Notes under the pieces: generated by a model
What the model saw: only the letters and a program-made list of their open reading frames with translations
Databases searched by the model: none
What the model was told of the DNA's origin: nothing
Assembly (NCBI RefSeq): GCF_003003035.1
Contig: NZ_PVTS01000003.1
Coordinates: 124,001-188,000, forward strand
Direction of reading: 5' to 3'
From: Marinilabilia salmonicolor
Lineage (GTDB): Bacteria > Bacteroidota > Bacteroidia > Bacteroidales > Marinilabiliaceae
DNA length: 64,000 nt
Position numbers and translations under genes: made by a program
Shown: piece by piece, positions 1 through 9,528 of the stretch
Layout of the letters: each line of letters starts with the position of its first letter
How positions within the stretch are numbered: position 1 is the stretch's first letter

Positions 1-160
1 AATAGTTTTGAGAACGAAAAACCTTGTCCCGGGAGACTTCGGACCAATTTAAAACACAACATCATTATGTATTCCTTTAAACGGATAAACCCTTGCTTTA
101 AGGAGGACTGCATTATTTTACAATGTCCATCTACCTGATAAATACAACCGTCCTGATATA
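1..160. other. no gene recognised
   Basis: This stretch lies downstream of the first gene's stop codon. I see no convincing reading frame, hairpin terminator or repeat in it. Confidence 0.5.
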
Positions 161-2698
161 TTACTCCAACCACACTTCCTCTAAATAGAAATCAATAGCC
201 CCCTCTACCTTCTGAGCAGGCAATACAATCTGTAAAAACTCGATTTCATCCAAATTAAAATCTGTATTATTTTCAGAACCGGCAAACCAGGGAAGATAAT
301 CGGGGAATGGTCGGGGAACAACAGCAATGCGGCCTGCATCAAAATTATTCAGGCTTACCGTATAAAATTCATCATGGTCATTCAATTTCATCTGGTATTT
401 CCGAACCAGTCCGGATTTGTCAATCAGGGAAATATGAAGTACCGGAGGCATTCCGGATCTTACCCCCGCCTTTAGGACCAACTTCTCCTTTGATAAAATG
501 TTTTTTTTACGCCCGGCAATTTGCTCCCCAAAATAATATTTGAATGCATGAAACGGCTCATCTACTGAACAATCTGTATCATCAGGAGTAAAGTTGTAAG
601 AAAGCACTCGTCTGTTAAAATTCGGAAGCACGCCAACTCCCTGTTGCCAGAAGGAGGATGAAAACTCATGATCATCGGCACTCCATAACAAAAGAGGAGC
701 GTCATCCGGCGATATATCAAGATTGTAGCCCTGGCGGGGAGAAAAGTCCCAATCACCTGGGCTCCCTGCAATCCCTGAAGGGAATGTCTTCCAGTTCCCA
801 TCCGGATGTTTCACCCCAATATAATAATTCAAGGTCTGTTGGCGATTAAACTCATCTGGTAATAAAGCCCTGTAATGATTGAGAGAAATCTCCTTTGCCT
901 CAAAACGCCGGCTGCGGTAATGTCCCTCTCCTACAAATACAGCAACCTCCTCAGGCTTCTCCGCGGAGATTACATCAAAAGAAATCTCCACCTCATCACT
1001 CATATTCATTGATTGGGACGTTTTGTTATGTACCAAAAGGGTATCCAGATCCGTTGCAGGAGCTACATATTCATTGAGCAATATATTTTTAAAAGCACTC
1101 TGAGCATCAATTTTCGCTGTAACTCCCTTTTTCCTCAATAAATAGACTCCGGGGGTAAGATTAATTTCCCCTTCATTGGCAATAGCTGTCAGAGCATTCC
1201 CCTCATTGATACCCTTAGCTGAAAAAGTATCTCCAAGTTGAGGTAAATGAATGGTCATGGAATGTTCTGCATGCAGCACAGCAGCTTTCTGCACATTGGG
1301 ATCAACCGGACTGTAAGGATCTTTAAGCCAAAAGGCATCAGGCATTATCTCCAGCCGCCAGACTCCCGGCTCTATTTCATCAAGAAAATAAGCGCCCCGC
1401 CCATCGTATTTCACTACCGGACTATTTCCAAAACCCGCTATCTCCTTCAGTTTAGAAGTCTCCGAAGGCACAGAAGATGTATTATTAGTGTAAAAAAACC
1501 GGTTTTCTGAAAGGTATTCAGCCAGATTCTGCTCATAACTGACCCTGAAATCCCCAAAAACATTATTCCCGGGAAAGGCTCCAAAATCAGCATTCCGTGG
1601 AATTTCATGAAAAACGGCTGACGCGATCTTTAAACTAAGGGCTTTTTGTGGAGCATAAGCCATATTCATAAAATGGGTACCATAATTGGTATTGAACGGG
1701 GCCAGGAACATGGCATCATAAGCAAAATGTGTTGCCAGCTGCAACCCCGCTTCTCTGAAGCTTCGGGCCATGGCGGGATACATATAATTTCCGGCCACAT
1801 CGGCAGGGTCAAATTCATAAACAATTTTAGCCTTATTTTTGAACCCCGGATGGTCTTCATAAGGAATTTTGTATTCCGCCACATGAGGCAGGTAGTTCCC
1901 TTTCAGCGCATGGTTGGCCACCAGTCCCGACGGATACCACTGAAAGGTTCCCCCATCTACATCTGCCTCCATATAGGCATCTGCCAAATGAATACTGTGA
2001 CTCATATTATAGAAAACAGGCTTTTGCAAACCGGTTTTTTTCATTGAAGCAACCATCTTGTTAATGTAGCTCTTCACCTCTTCTTCGCTCCCACCGTGAT
2101 GTGGTTCGTTGGAAACTTCAAAAGCAATAACATCAGGGTCATCTTTATAGGCAATGCCGGTAAAGGCATTCTTATGATTAAGAAACTGCTCCAGATAATT
2201 GGCTTGTGCCTTTATGGCATCAGGATTGGTCAGACAGGCATCCTTCCCATATTTATTGGAAAACCCTGGCGTATCCTCATCAGGCTCGGGCCATCCGTTG
2301 CCCCAAAAAGCAATGGGAGTTATCACAAATCGCATTCCGCGCTTTTTCATCTCATGAATGGCAAAATCGAACAACCGCAGGTGCTCATTTTCCAACAGAT
2401 TTCCCACTGAATCGGAAATCTCTGTATCCCACACATGTACCCGATAAAGATCCAGATCGAGCCGGGCAAAATGATATACATCCTGCCTGATGGCTTCCTC
2501 ATGATCAATACCCATCCTTTCAGCCATCCGGAAAGCATGTGCAAACGGGACGGAGTAGTTGACTCCAAAACCCACTATTTCGGACTGATCATGCTCCCAG
2601 CGCAACACACCCTCGTCATCCACATAAGCATTACGGGAATGCTGACCTGATGCAGCTGTAATAACAAAAAACAGAATTATTAATAGTATTCCTTTCAT
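161..2698 (-). CDS. secreted clan GH-A glycoside hydrolase, possibly GH147 beta-galactosidase
   Basis: A protein of 845 residues with a signal peptide (residues 1-19, ending ASGQ), a (beta/alpha)8-type catalytic domain to about residue 420, and C-terminal beta-rich domains. SNEP places the likely acid/base at Glu198 and IVYEF the likely nucleophile at Glu295, the usual clan GH-A arrangement. It sits beside a galactan operon. Family GH147 was founded on Bacteroides exo-beta-1,4-galactosidases of similar size, so release of galactose from galactan is my best guess; GH5-like activity cannot be excluded. The frame runs open to 2842, but the upstream 48 codons read through the 101-bp repeat, and the Met at 2698 begins a proper signal peptide. 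Confidence 0.7.
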   Translation of the reverse strand: MKGILLIILFFVITAASGQHSRNAYVDDEGVLRWEHDQSEIVGFGVNYSVPFAHAFRMAERMGIDHEEAIRQDVYHFARLDLDLYRVHVWDTEISDSVGNLLENEHLRLFDFAIHEMKKRGMRFVITPIAFWGNGWPEPDEDTPGFSNKYGKDACLTNPDAIKAQANYLEQFLNHKNAFTGIAYKDDPDVIAFEVSNEPHHGGSEEEVKSYINKMVASMKKTGLQKPVFYNMSHSIHLADAYMEADVDGGTFQWYPSGLVANHALKGNYLPHVAEYKIPYEDHPGFKNKAKIVYEFDPADVAGNYMYPAMARSFREAGLQLATHFAYDAMFLAPFNTNYGTHFMNMAYAPQKALSLKIASAVFHEIPRNADFGAFPGNNVFGDFRVSYEQNLAEYLSENRFFYTNNTSSVPSETSKLKEIAGFGNSPVVKYDGRGAYFLDEIEPGVWRLEIMPDAFWLKDPYSPVDPNVQKAAVLHAEHSMTIHLPQLGDTFSAKGINEGNALTAIANEGEINLTPGVYLLRKKGVTAKIDAQSAFKNILLNEYVAPATDLDTLLVHNKTSQSMNMSDEVEISFDVISAEKPEEVAVFVGEGHYRSRRFEAKEISLNHYRALLPDEFNRQQTLNYYIGVKHPDGNWKTFPSGIAGSPGDWDFSPRQGYNLDISPDDAPLLLWSADDHEFSSSFWQQGVGVLPNFNRRVLSYNFTPDDTDCSVDEPFHAFKYYFGEQIAGRKKNILSKEKLVLKAGVRSGMPPVLHISLIDKSGLVRKYQMKLNDHDEFYTVSLNNFDAGRIAVVPRPFPDYLPWFAGSENNTDFNLDEIEFLQIVLPAQKVEGAIDFYLEEVWLE

Positions 2699-2779
2699 AT
2701 TATTAAAGTTAAGGGTTTCTGAAAGACAGCAACCCTTTATTAAATACAGTTTTAATGAATAGTATCCTAAACATTCTCC

Positions 2780-2880
2780 AAAAGGGATTTCATCCCTTAA
2801 ACCCTGACCTACTTTCTTATCTTGATATAAGAAAGTAGGCAAAGAAGATCAAGACTTAGCCAGCTTTCGCTCTAAAAACT
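2780..2880. repeat. 101-bp intergenic repeat R1, copy 1
   Basis: This 101-bp stretch matches 13177-13277 at 96 of 101 positions with no gaps. It holds a 7-bp hairpin (2782-2798) and a 13-bp hairpin with a 6-nt loop (2808-2839). Two of the five differences are paired and preserve the longer stem. It lies 82 bp upstream of the start of the GH-A hydrolase, in the same orientation relative to that gene as copy 2 is to the GH53 gene. Confidence 0.9.
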
Positions 2881-2890
2881 ACGGTTCTTC

Positions 2891-2959
2891 CATCGAAATC
2901 GTCTAAACTCATCTCACTTGCTGCACGCGTGAGATTCAAACAAAGACGATTTTTCGATG
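2891..2959. other. nested inverted repeat upstream of the GH-A hydrolase
   Basis: An outer arm at 2891-2904 (CATCGAAATCGTCT) pairs with 2944-2959, allowing a 2-nt bulge. Inside it, ATCTCAC (2911-2917) pairs perfectly with GTGAGAT (2929-2935). It directly follows repeat copy 1 and is not present beside copy 2. Confidence 0.6.
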
Positions 2960-3182
2960 AAACAACCTTGTTTTTAGGCTTACCTGCCAAGGTCGATAAC
3001 CAACAAGCCCGACAGCTCTTTTAAAAAAATTATATTGGACAGTTGTTTTCAAATTACTCTTTTTAACATTGCCCCAGAAAGCCTTGGCTGTTTAACCTTA
3101 TTTCCCCTTGAGTAGAAGGAACCTTCACTTTAAAAAAGCCTTACAAGTTGTAATTCATTTAGTTCTAATGTCCAAAATAAAA

Positions 3183-3213
3183 CCCCTGACAGGATTAAAA
3201 ACCCTGACAGGGG
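3183..3213 (-). terminator. terminator of the SusCDE operon
   Basis: CCCCTGACAGG pairs with CCTGACAGGGG around one A-A mismatch, loop about 9 nt. Read on the minus strand the stem is followed by TTTTATTTT. It lies 25 bp past the SusE-like stop, so the GH-A hydrolase downstream probably has its own promoter. Confidence 0.7.
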
Positions 3214-3237
3214 CGGATCAAAAAGGGAAAGATTGAT

Positions 3238-4926
3238 TTATTGATTCAACGTCATCTCATAAGTAAGATTATACAAATCTACTGTCAGAGTGTAGGTTCC
3301 CACCTCGGTATCATCGGTAATGTTTCCCCATCCATAACCGAGGGTTCCGTCACTTCCACCAAATTTATCATCCCAGTTATCGGCTTCCAGATAAAGAGAG
3401 AAGCCATCCGTTGAAGGAGTGGAAACCTCTATTGTACCGGAGTAAATGCCCTCACCGGTTTTGGGAATGGTCGTATTAAAATCCCATTGATCGTTGAGCC
3501 CTGACAAATACAACACATCCCCCAGGGGAGTTAGTCCGTAAGTCATGTTTTCCACATCCGCTTTGACCCAATAGGTACCGGGATCAGGAGCAGGAATATT
3601 GCGGTTTTCGACATTCATTTCCAGCAGGCCTTCACTCTCACCCATGGTATAATAATCGACTCCCCACTCGGGTGCTGTAAACATCTGGAATCCCCACTGG
3701 GAATTGATATCCACAAAGCCACCGTAAAGGGCATTATTCAACAGAGGGATAAAGTTATCAAATGTCCAGCTGCCTCCGGTCTCCCCGTCTTTTGACCCGG
3801 GAAGATACAAGAAGGGAATAACAACTTCCTCCTGGGGCAGATTTTCTCCTTCATCTATAGTATAAGTCCAACCCGAAGCACCTGTCAGATCAAGCGTAAT
3901 GGTATTGATTCCTGATGATGGTACCGTGAAGTTTCCGGGAGTTTCTGCAAGCACAATGTTACCACTTCCGCTTTCTGCAAAGGAAACAGTTGTGGCAAGT
4001 GCTCCGTCATCCGTATCTCCGGTGTCGGTATTGTAGAGCAGGGCATCACTGCTCAGCGTGACCTGGGCCCCGGCGGCAGTCGTTTCAATAACCCCGGCCC
4101 ACAACTCCTGCGATTTAAAGAAAGCCAGTGAATCCTCAACAGCTCCTCCCACCGAAATTTTTGGCAGCCATGTAGCAGTCCACTCCATATCGGCAGTACT
4201 CATGGTCACATAATAATGTCCTCCATTGGCCGGGAACCAGCAGTTCCACATTGTTTCTGCATCGGTAGAAAGTTCAAAAGGAACTTCGGACACACCATTA
4301 TTACCATAAATGACACCATCTCCTTCCTGAAAATAAAAATTCATCCACCCTGTTGCTTTAACAAAGCCGGCATATTCACCATTCTCTTCGGGAGAATAGA
4401 TTGTTGCCAGGGTATCATTTTGCTCAGCATTCAGGAGATAAAGTTTCGACATATCAATTACAAAAGGCGTGACATCAACAGAAATGACATTGCTGTAAAC
4501 CGGCTCCATATTGTTTCCTACCGATGATCGCACCCTGAAATAAAGTGGTGAGGCCACATCGGGTTGCAAACCGGCATCCTTGGCCAAGGCATTGAGCCGC
4601 GCACCTGTAAGCGCCAATTGATTTCCGGTGCCTTGCAACTCTGTAAACTGCACAAAATCGGAAGATGCTGAAACCTCAACGGTCATTCCAGGCAAACCGG
4701 AAGCCACCCCCATTGTATCGTTGCTCACAGAGAGTTCTCCGGACTCCCAGGAGAAACTCAACACCTGAAGATCAGAATTTTCAATTGTTAAGACCACCTC
4801 AGAACCCGATACTGAAAGATCGGCAGCCTCAAGTCCTGACAGATAAATCTTGTCTCCTTCCTTCTCGCAAGCCACCGCCAACAAGATTAGAAAAAAGACC
4901 CCTATATATGTTTTTATATTTTGCAT
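3238..4926 (-). CDS. SusE-like outer-membrane lipoprotein
   Basis: A protein of 562 residues with a lipoprotein signal (LLAVAC, lipidated Cys20), an N-terminal SusE/F-type domain (about 25-150) and later beta-sandwich modules like those that bind starch in SusE/SusF. It should sit on the cell surface and help capture glycan; galactan as ligand is inferred from the neighbours. It is last in the operon, 20 bp after SusD, and a terminator follows. These proteins diverge quickly, so family assignment rests on position, lipobox and overall make-up more than on conserved motifs. Confidence 0.8.
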   Translation of the reverse strand: MQNIKTYIGVFFLILLAVACEKEGDKIYLSGLEAADLSVSGSEVVLTIENSDLQVLSFSWESGELSVSNDTMGVASGLPGMTVEVSASSDFVQFTELQGTGNQLALTGARLNALAKDAGLQPDVASPLYFRVRSSVGNNMEPVYSNVISVDVTPFVIDMSKLYLLNAEQNDTLATIYSPEENGEYAGFVKATGWMNFYFQEGDGVIYGNNGVSEVPFELSTDAETMWNCWFPANGGHYYVTMSTADMEWTATWLPKISVGGAVEDSLAFFKSQELWAGVIETTAAGAQVTLSSDALLYNTDTGDTDDGALATTVSFAESGSGNIVLAETPGNFTVPSSGINTITLDLTGASGWTYTIDEGENLPQEEVVIPFLYLPGSKDGETGGSWTFDNFIPLLNNALYGGFVDINSQWGFQMFTAPEWGVDYYTMGESEGLLEMNVENRNIPAPDPGTYWVKADVENMTYGLTPLGDVLYLSGLNDQWDFNTTIPKTGEGIYSGTIEVSTPSTDGFSLYLEADNWDDKFGGSDGTLGYGWGNITDDTEVGTYTLTVDLYNLTYEMTLNQ

Positions 4927-4945
4927 TGTCTTACCAAATTAAAGG

Positions 4946-6535
4946 TTAGTAATTTTCGTTTGACAAATTAGGGTTGGCGGAAAGCTCCGTTGCCGGAATG
5001 GGATAAATATTGTACTTCTCATTCACAGCCATCCCGTCTTTAACTCCACCTTTCCATTGCCAGATGTATTTGTTGGAAGTAAATGCATCAAACCGGATAA
5101 GATCTGTGCGTCGCACTGCTTCCCAGTAGAGCTCGCGTCCCCGTTCATCCAGGAAAAACTTATATGGAATCCCTTCAGTGGTTGCTGTCAGATCATTTTC
5201 CGAAACTTCTGCTACATTGCGGATAGAACGAAGCTCATTGACATAATTCAACGCAGTCCCCAAATCGCTGTTTGAGCGCGCCGCTGCTTCGGCATACATC
5301 AGGTAGGCATCAGCCAGACGGAACATTGGGAAGTCTGTATCCACGCCGTCGTTTTGAGTATTTGATGAAGCCTCACCGGCATCAGTCCGGTTGCTCCATT
5401 TCAGCACAAAGTAACCTCCACTCCGGTCATCTACGCCACCATCCATATACTGACTTTGTCCATCGGTATAAAACATGGCACGGGAATCATTTTCCATATC
5501 AAACAAAGCGGGCATCTCTCCACGAATACGGAACATGCTCCAGGCACTGGCAACCCCGAGCGTATCAGCCGGAGCTCCATAGTCGGTATCCACAGCTCCA
5601 CAAACCAGATAAGTGGTAGCACCCCACGACATTACATTCTTACTATCCACCACAAGAGGCCAGATAATTTCATTGCCGGGGCCTACACGCTTGTGATTAT
5701 CAGCATTGAAGAGCTTGCCATAATCTGGCTCCAACTCATAACCTGCATCAATAACCTTTTGAGCATAAGTCTTAACCTCCTCATAATGCGGACCTGCTTC
5801 GTACACTTCAGCATTGAGATACAAACGTGAGAGTAACATCCATGCTGCTGTTTGTGGTGCATGTCCATACTCACAGCTGGCAGCTTCGGTCATATTTTCG
5901 CTACATTCAATCAGTTCAGTTTCAATAAACTCAAACATATCAGCAGCCTGATACTCTTCGGGTAAAGCAGAACTACCAATCAGTTCTTCATCCGCAAAAG
6001 GAATATCGTGAAACAAGTCTAATGCATGAAAGTAAGCCAATGCCCGCAGGAATCTGGCTTCAGCACGGTAAGTCCTGATTTTCGCCTGTTCTGTCTCTGT
6101 AAACCCTGCGATGCGCTCATCCGTGCTATTCTTCAGAAATTCGTTGCACAAAGAGATGGAATAATAGGAACGGTAGTACATATCCGCCACCCAGGGATCG
6201 TTGGCATCCCAGGTGAGAAAAGTGAGGTCGCCAATGTTATCACCCTCAATCCAGGTAGAGCCCAGTTCATCGGTTCCTGCTTCCTGAACATTGAAATAAC
6301 AACGCATATAGTCATACCCGTTATTACTGCTAAGGTCTGCGTCTCCTCCACCTTTTTCCTGTCCGGCAGTAACAAAGGATGCATAGCACTTGGCAAGAGC
6401 CGAAATGTAATTGTCCGGATTGGCATAAACTGACTCGGAGGTTTCTTCTATTTCAGGATACTGATTCAGGTCATCGGTACATCCGAAGAAAGCCCCAACC
6501 GAAAGTATCCAAAGTGTATATATTATCTTTCTCAT
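4946..6535 (-). CDS. susD: SusD/RagB-type glycan-binding lipoprotein
   Basis: A protein of 529 residues with lipobox GAFFGC (Cys19) and the helical, TPR-like SusD fold signature: the N-terminal LNQYPE start, RAEARFLRALAYFHAL around residues 155-170, and the C-terminal ERGRELYWEAVRRTDLIRF typical of the family. It forms the lid over the SusC transporter, binds oligosaccharides at the cell surface and hands them on. It starts 20 bp downstream of the susC stop, as is usual. The substrate is inferred to be beta-1,4-galacto-oligosaccharide from the co-transcribed GH53 and GH2 enzymes. Confidence 0.96.
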   Translation of the reverse strand: MRKIIYTLWILSVGAFFGCTDDLNQYPEIEETSESVYANPDNYISALAKCYASFVTAGQEKGGGDADLSSNNGYDYMRCYFNVQEAGTDELGSTWIEGDNIGDLTFLTWDANDPWVADMYYRSYYSISLCNEFLKNSTDERIAGFTETEQAKIRTYRAEARFLRALAYFHALDLFHDIPFADEELIGSSALPEEYQAADMFEFIETELIECSENMTEAASCEYGHAPQTAAWMLLSRLYLNAEVYEAGPHYEEVKTYAQKVIDAGYELEPDYGKLFNADNHKRVGPGNEIIWPLVVDSKNVMSWGATTYLVCGAVDTDYGAPADTLGVASAWSMFRIRGEMPALFDMENDSRAMFYTDGQSQYMDGGVDDRSGGYFVLKWSNRTDAGEASSNTQNDGVDTDFPMFRLADAYLMYAEAAARSNSDLGTALNYVNELRSIRNVAEVSENDLTATTEGIPYKFFLDERGRELYWEAVRRTDLIRFDAFTSNKYIWQWKGGVKDGMAVNEKYNIYPIPATELSANPNLSNENY

Positions 6536-6554
6536 AACGTAACTCCTTTAATAA

Positions 6555-9512
6555 TTAAAATTCCAGTCCAACACTCAACGAGAAAATGCGGGGGCGGGGA
6601 TAGAACGAAAGATCCATTCCCTGCGGCACTTCCGGGTCAACGCCGGAATACTCTGTGATGGTAAATACATTCTGCACCATTGCAGTGGCATTCACATTGA
6701 GCCAGTTGGTCACTTTCCCAAAGTTATACCCTAAAGTGAGGTTATCCATTTTGAGGAAAGAGGCATTTTCCACGTAGTAATCTGATAAATACTGACGACT
6801 CTGAAATCCGGTCTCCAGGTAACTCTTGTTCAGATTACTGAGCTGATAAGCGTTGTAGGACATGGTTCCCAGTGCCCCGGTATTCATAGCCATACCATTA
6901 TATACGTAGTTTCCTATGTTGGCTCTGAGACTGGTACTCAAAGTCCAGTTGCGATACCTCAAAGAAGTACTGAAACCCAAAATATAATCAGGAGCAGAAG
7001 AATTGTAGCGATACAAATCTTCAGAATTGATCTCACCATCATCATTCAAATCGGCATAGGCCCCTTCAATGGGTTTTCCGGTTTCCTGATCGTAGAGCTG
7101 ATGATATACGTGAAACATATACGGTTCATAACCCTCTGTCAGCACCTGAAAGTAATAACTGTCGATGGTTGGACCAATGGAAGTACTGGTAATCTCAGTT
7201 CCTTTGATTATGGAGAGATTTTTAATCTTCTGTGTCTGCCATGCAGCGTTGAATGTGAGATCCCAGGTCCACCGGGCATTGTCAACAGGAACTGCATTCA
7301 GGCTCACTTCGAAACCTTCGCTGTCAACGTTCCCCACATTGGTAAGAATGTTTTTGTCGAAATTGGTTCCCGCCGGAGAAGGCACTGTGGCCAAAAGGTC
7401 TTCTGTCTCCCGTGTGTAGTATTCTGCAGAGCCCGACAAGCGATTGTTGAAGAACCCAAAATCAAGTCCGAAGTTGTAAGCCCTGGTAGTTTCCCATTTC
7501 AAATCGGAAACGTAAGCTTCGGGACGATAGGTGTTTACCGGACGATCTCCAAAGATGTACTGGGCCCCTGTCTGACTGATGGTATAAACGGGCAGATAAT
7601 TGTAGTTTCCTATTCCTTCCTGCTGGCCTGTAATACCATAACTTGCACGCAGTTTCAGATTGCTCAGTACGTCAATATCCTTCAGGAAGAACTCCTCAGA
7701 CAACCGCCATCCCACGGCTACCGAAGGGAAAGTACCCCATCGGGTATCTTCACTAAACCTGGATGTTCCGTCCTGCCGGATCGTAGCAGTAAGCATGTAG
7801 CGCGATGCAAAGGTATAATTCAGTCGTCCGTAGTAAGAGAGCAATGCATGCCGCTGATCTGAGGCTGCAATGGAATTCTGCACCTCACCGTTCACGTTCA
7901 GTTCTTCGTAAAAAGGTCTTGTGCTCTTCCAATATTGATAATCATAACCTGCTGTTACATCAACGGTGCTATTAATGGTTTCCAGGTTCTTATTATAGTT
8001 AAGGTAAGTTGTCAGCAGGCGGTTTTCTTTTTCCTCCGGGCCATACGAATAATCCCGGCCATTGGTCATGTAAAATTCGGCAGCTTCAGCAGGCACATAA
8101 ATCTCACCCTCTCCTTTGGCATAATCATATCCAAGGGTGGCATGCACCTTCATTTCAGGCAGAAATGGAAGTTTGTATTCAGCATCCAGATTGGTAATCA
8201 CCCGCCCCACATCACTGGTAGAGGAATTTTGGTTTAACAGACCAACCGGATTAATGACCGCGGACGTTACCGGAATTCCTGATCCATCAATGGCTTCGTT
8301 GTAACCGCCAAAAGTATCAGCACCTGAATACACAGGTATGGTAGGATTGAAAGTCGCTGCCCCCCAAATTGCGTCTGTTTGTGCAAACGTATTTCTATTC
8401 AACGCTCCTTTTATTCCCAAAGTCACTTTCAGGTCGTCATTCAGGAATGAAGGCGAAACGGTCAGGTTACCGGTCATTCTCTCGGCGTTATCGGTTTTTA
8501 CAATACCATCCTGATTGTAGTAACCCAGAGAAAAACGGAATGGAACCTCTTTCAATTGCCCTGAAAAACTAAGATTATTATCGGTGCCAAAAGCCAACTG
8601 GTATATTTCATCATTCCAGTCGGTATTGTAATCTCCCAACAGGGCCTGCTGAGCAGGCGAACCATCACGATTCACGACATTTATAAATTCTTCAGTGGAA
8701 AGCATATCCGCAAGTTTGGTTTTCGCCTGCAGGGAATTGGTTGTACTGAAAGTTACCTTCAAATCATCTCCTGTCCCTTTTTTGGTAGTAATCAGGATCA
8801 CTCCGTTGGAGGCTCTTGATCCATAAATCGCTGTCGAGGAGGCATCCTTCAGTACCGTCATGCTCTCAATGTCATTGGGATTGATCAGACTCAGAAAGTT
8901 ATTGTCATTTCCACTGATTCCGCCTGATTCCAGAGGCACACCGTCCAGGACAATCAGCGGGTCGTTACTGGCATTAAGAGAAGCACCCCCCCGAATCCGG
9001 ATAGAGTTACCCGCAGAAGGAGATCCGCTCTGAGACATAATTTGTACACCCGAAACTTTTCCGTTGATCAATTGCTCAGGAGAACTGATAATTCCCTTCT
9101 GGAAGTCCTTGCTGTTCACGTTGGACACAGCACCTGTAAGATCTCCCTTACGTTGCTGCCCGTAGCCAATGACCACCACTTCATCAAAGCTGATCACGTC
9201 GGGCTTCAGAGTAATATCCAGACGGCTTCGGTCACCCACTTCAATCATTTGGGTTTCATACCCGATATAGGATATGCGCAACACATCGGATTCGGAAGCC
9301 TGAATGGTAAATTGTCCATTGGCATCCGTAATGGTTCCCGTTTGGGTGCCATCAATAAGAATCGTTACTCCGGGCAGCGACTCATTGGTCTCCCCATCAA
9401 CGATGGTACCGGTAATGGTCTTTTGCTGAGCAATTGCCAGAGTGGCAAACAGCCACAGCAATAGCAATGCAACCGGTTTTTTCTTTTGTAATCGCAGATT
9501 TTTCATATTCAT
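6555..9512 (-). CDS. susC: SusC/RagA-type TonB-dependent oligosaccharide transporter
   Basis: A protein of 985 residues. After a signal peptide (about 1-29) comes a carboxypeptidase-regulatory-like domain (TITGTIVDGETNESLPGVT), then the plug with DEVVVIGYGQQRKGDLTGAV and the family's NDIESMTVLKDASSTAIYG segment, then a 22-strand-type barrel ending in an aromatic residue (LEF). It imports large oligosaccharides across the outer membrane with TonB energy, paired with the SusD encoded next. The two Met codons at 9512 and 9506 are both plausible starts. Confidence 0.97.
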   Translation of the reverse strand: MNMKNLRLQKKKPVALLLLWLFATLAIAQQKTITGTIVDGETNESLPGVTILIDGTQTGTITDANGQFTIQASESDVLRISYIGYETQMIEVGDRSRLDITLKPDVISFDEVVVIGYGQQRKGDLTGAVSNVNSKDFQKGIISSPEQLINGKVSGVQIMSQSGSPSAGNSIRIRGGASLNASNDPLIVLDGVPLESGGISGNDNNFLSLINPNDIESMTVLKDASSTAIYGSRASNGVILITTKKGTGDDLKVTFSTTNSLQAKTKLADMLSTEEFINVVNRDGSPAQQALLGDYNTDWNDEIYQLAFGTDNNLSFSGQLKEVPFRFSLGYYNQDGIVKTDNAERMTGNLTVSPSFLNDDLKVTLGIKGALNRNTFAQTDAIWGAATFNPTIPVYSGADTFGGYNEAIDGSGIPVTSAVINPVGLLNQNSSTSDVGRVITNLDAEYKLPFLPEMKVHATLGYDYAKGEGEIYVPAEAAEFYMTNGRDYSYGPEEKENRLLTTYLNYNKNLETINSTVDVTAGYDYQYWKSTRPFYEELNVNGEVQNSIAASDQRHALLSYYGRLNYTFASRYMLTATIRQDGTSRFSEDTRWGTFPSVAVGWRLSEEFFLKDIDVLSNLKLRASYGITGQQEGIGNYNYLPVYTISQTGAQYIFGDRPVNTYRPEAYVSDLKWETTRAYNFGLDFGFFNNRLSGSAEYYTRETEDLLATVPSPAGTNFDKNILTNVGNVDSEGFEVSLNAVPVDNARWTWDLTFNAAWQTQKIKNLSIIKGTEITSTSIGPTIDSYYFQVLTEGYEPYMFHVYHQLYDQETGKPIEGAYADLNDDGEINSEDLYRYNSSAPDYILGFSTSLRYRNWTLSTSLRANIGNYVYNGMAMNTGALGTMSYNAYQLSNLNKSYLETGFQSRQYLSDYYVENASFLKMDNLTLGYNFGKVTNWLNVNATAMVQNVFTITEYSGVDPEVPQGMDLSFYPRPRIFSLSVGLEF

Positions 9513-9528
9513 AGTTGTTTGGTTTTTA

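Noticed and set aside
1646-2047. 133-codon plus-strand frame opposite the GH-A hydrolase
   Set aside because: Antisense shadow of a well-supported gene.
2699-2842. N-terminal extension of the GH-A hydrolase frame (MPTFLYQDKK...)
   Set aside because: These codons read through the 101-bp repeat; the internal Met starts a signal peptide.
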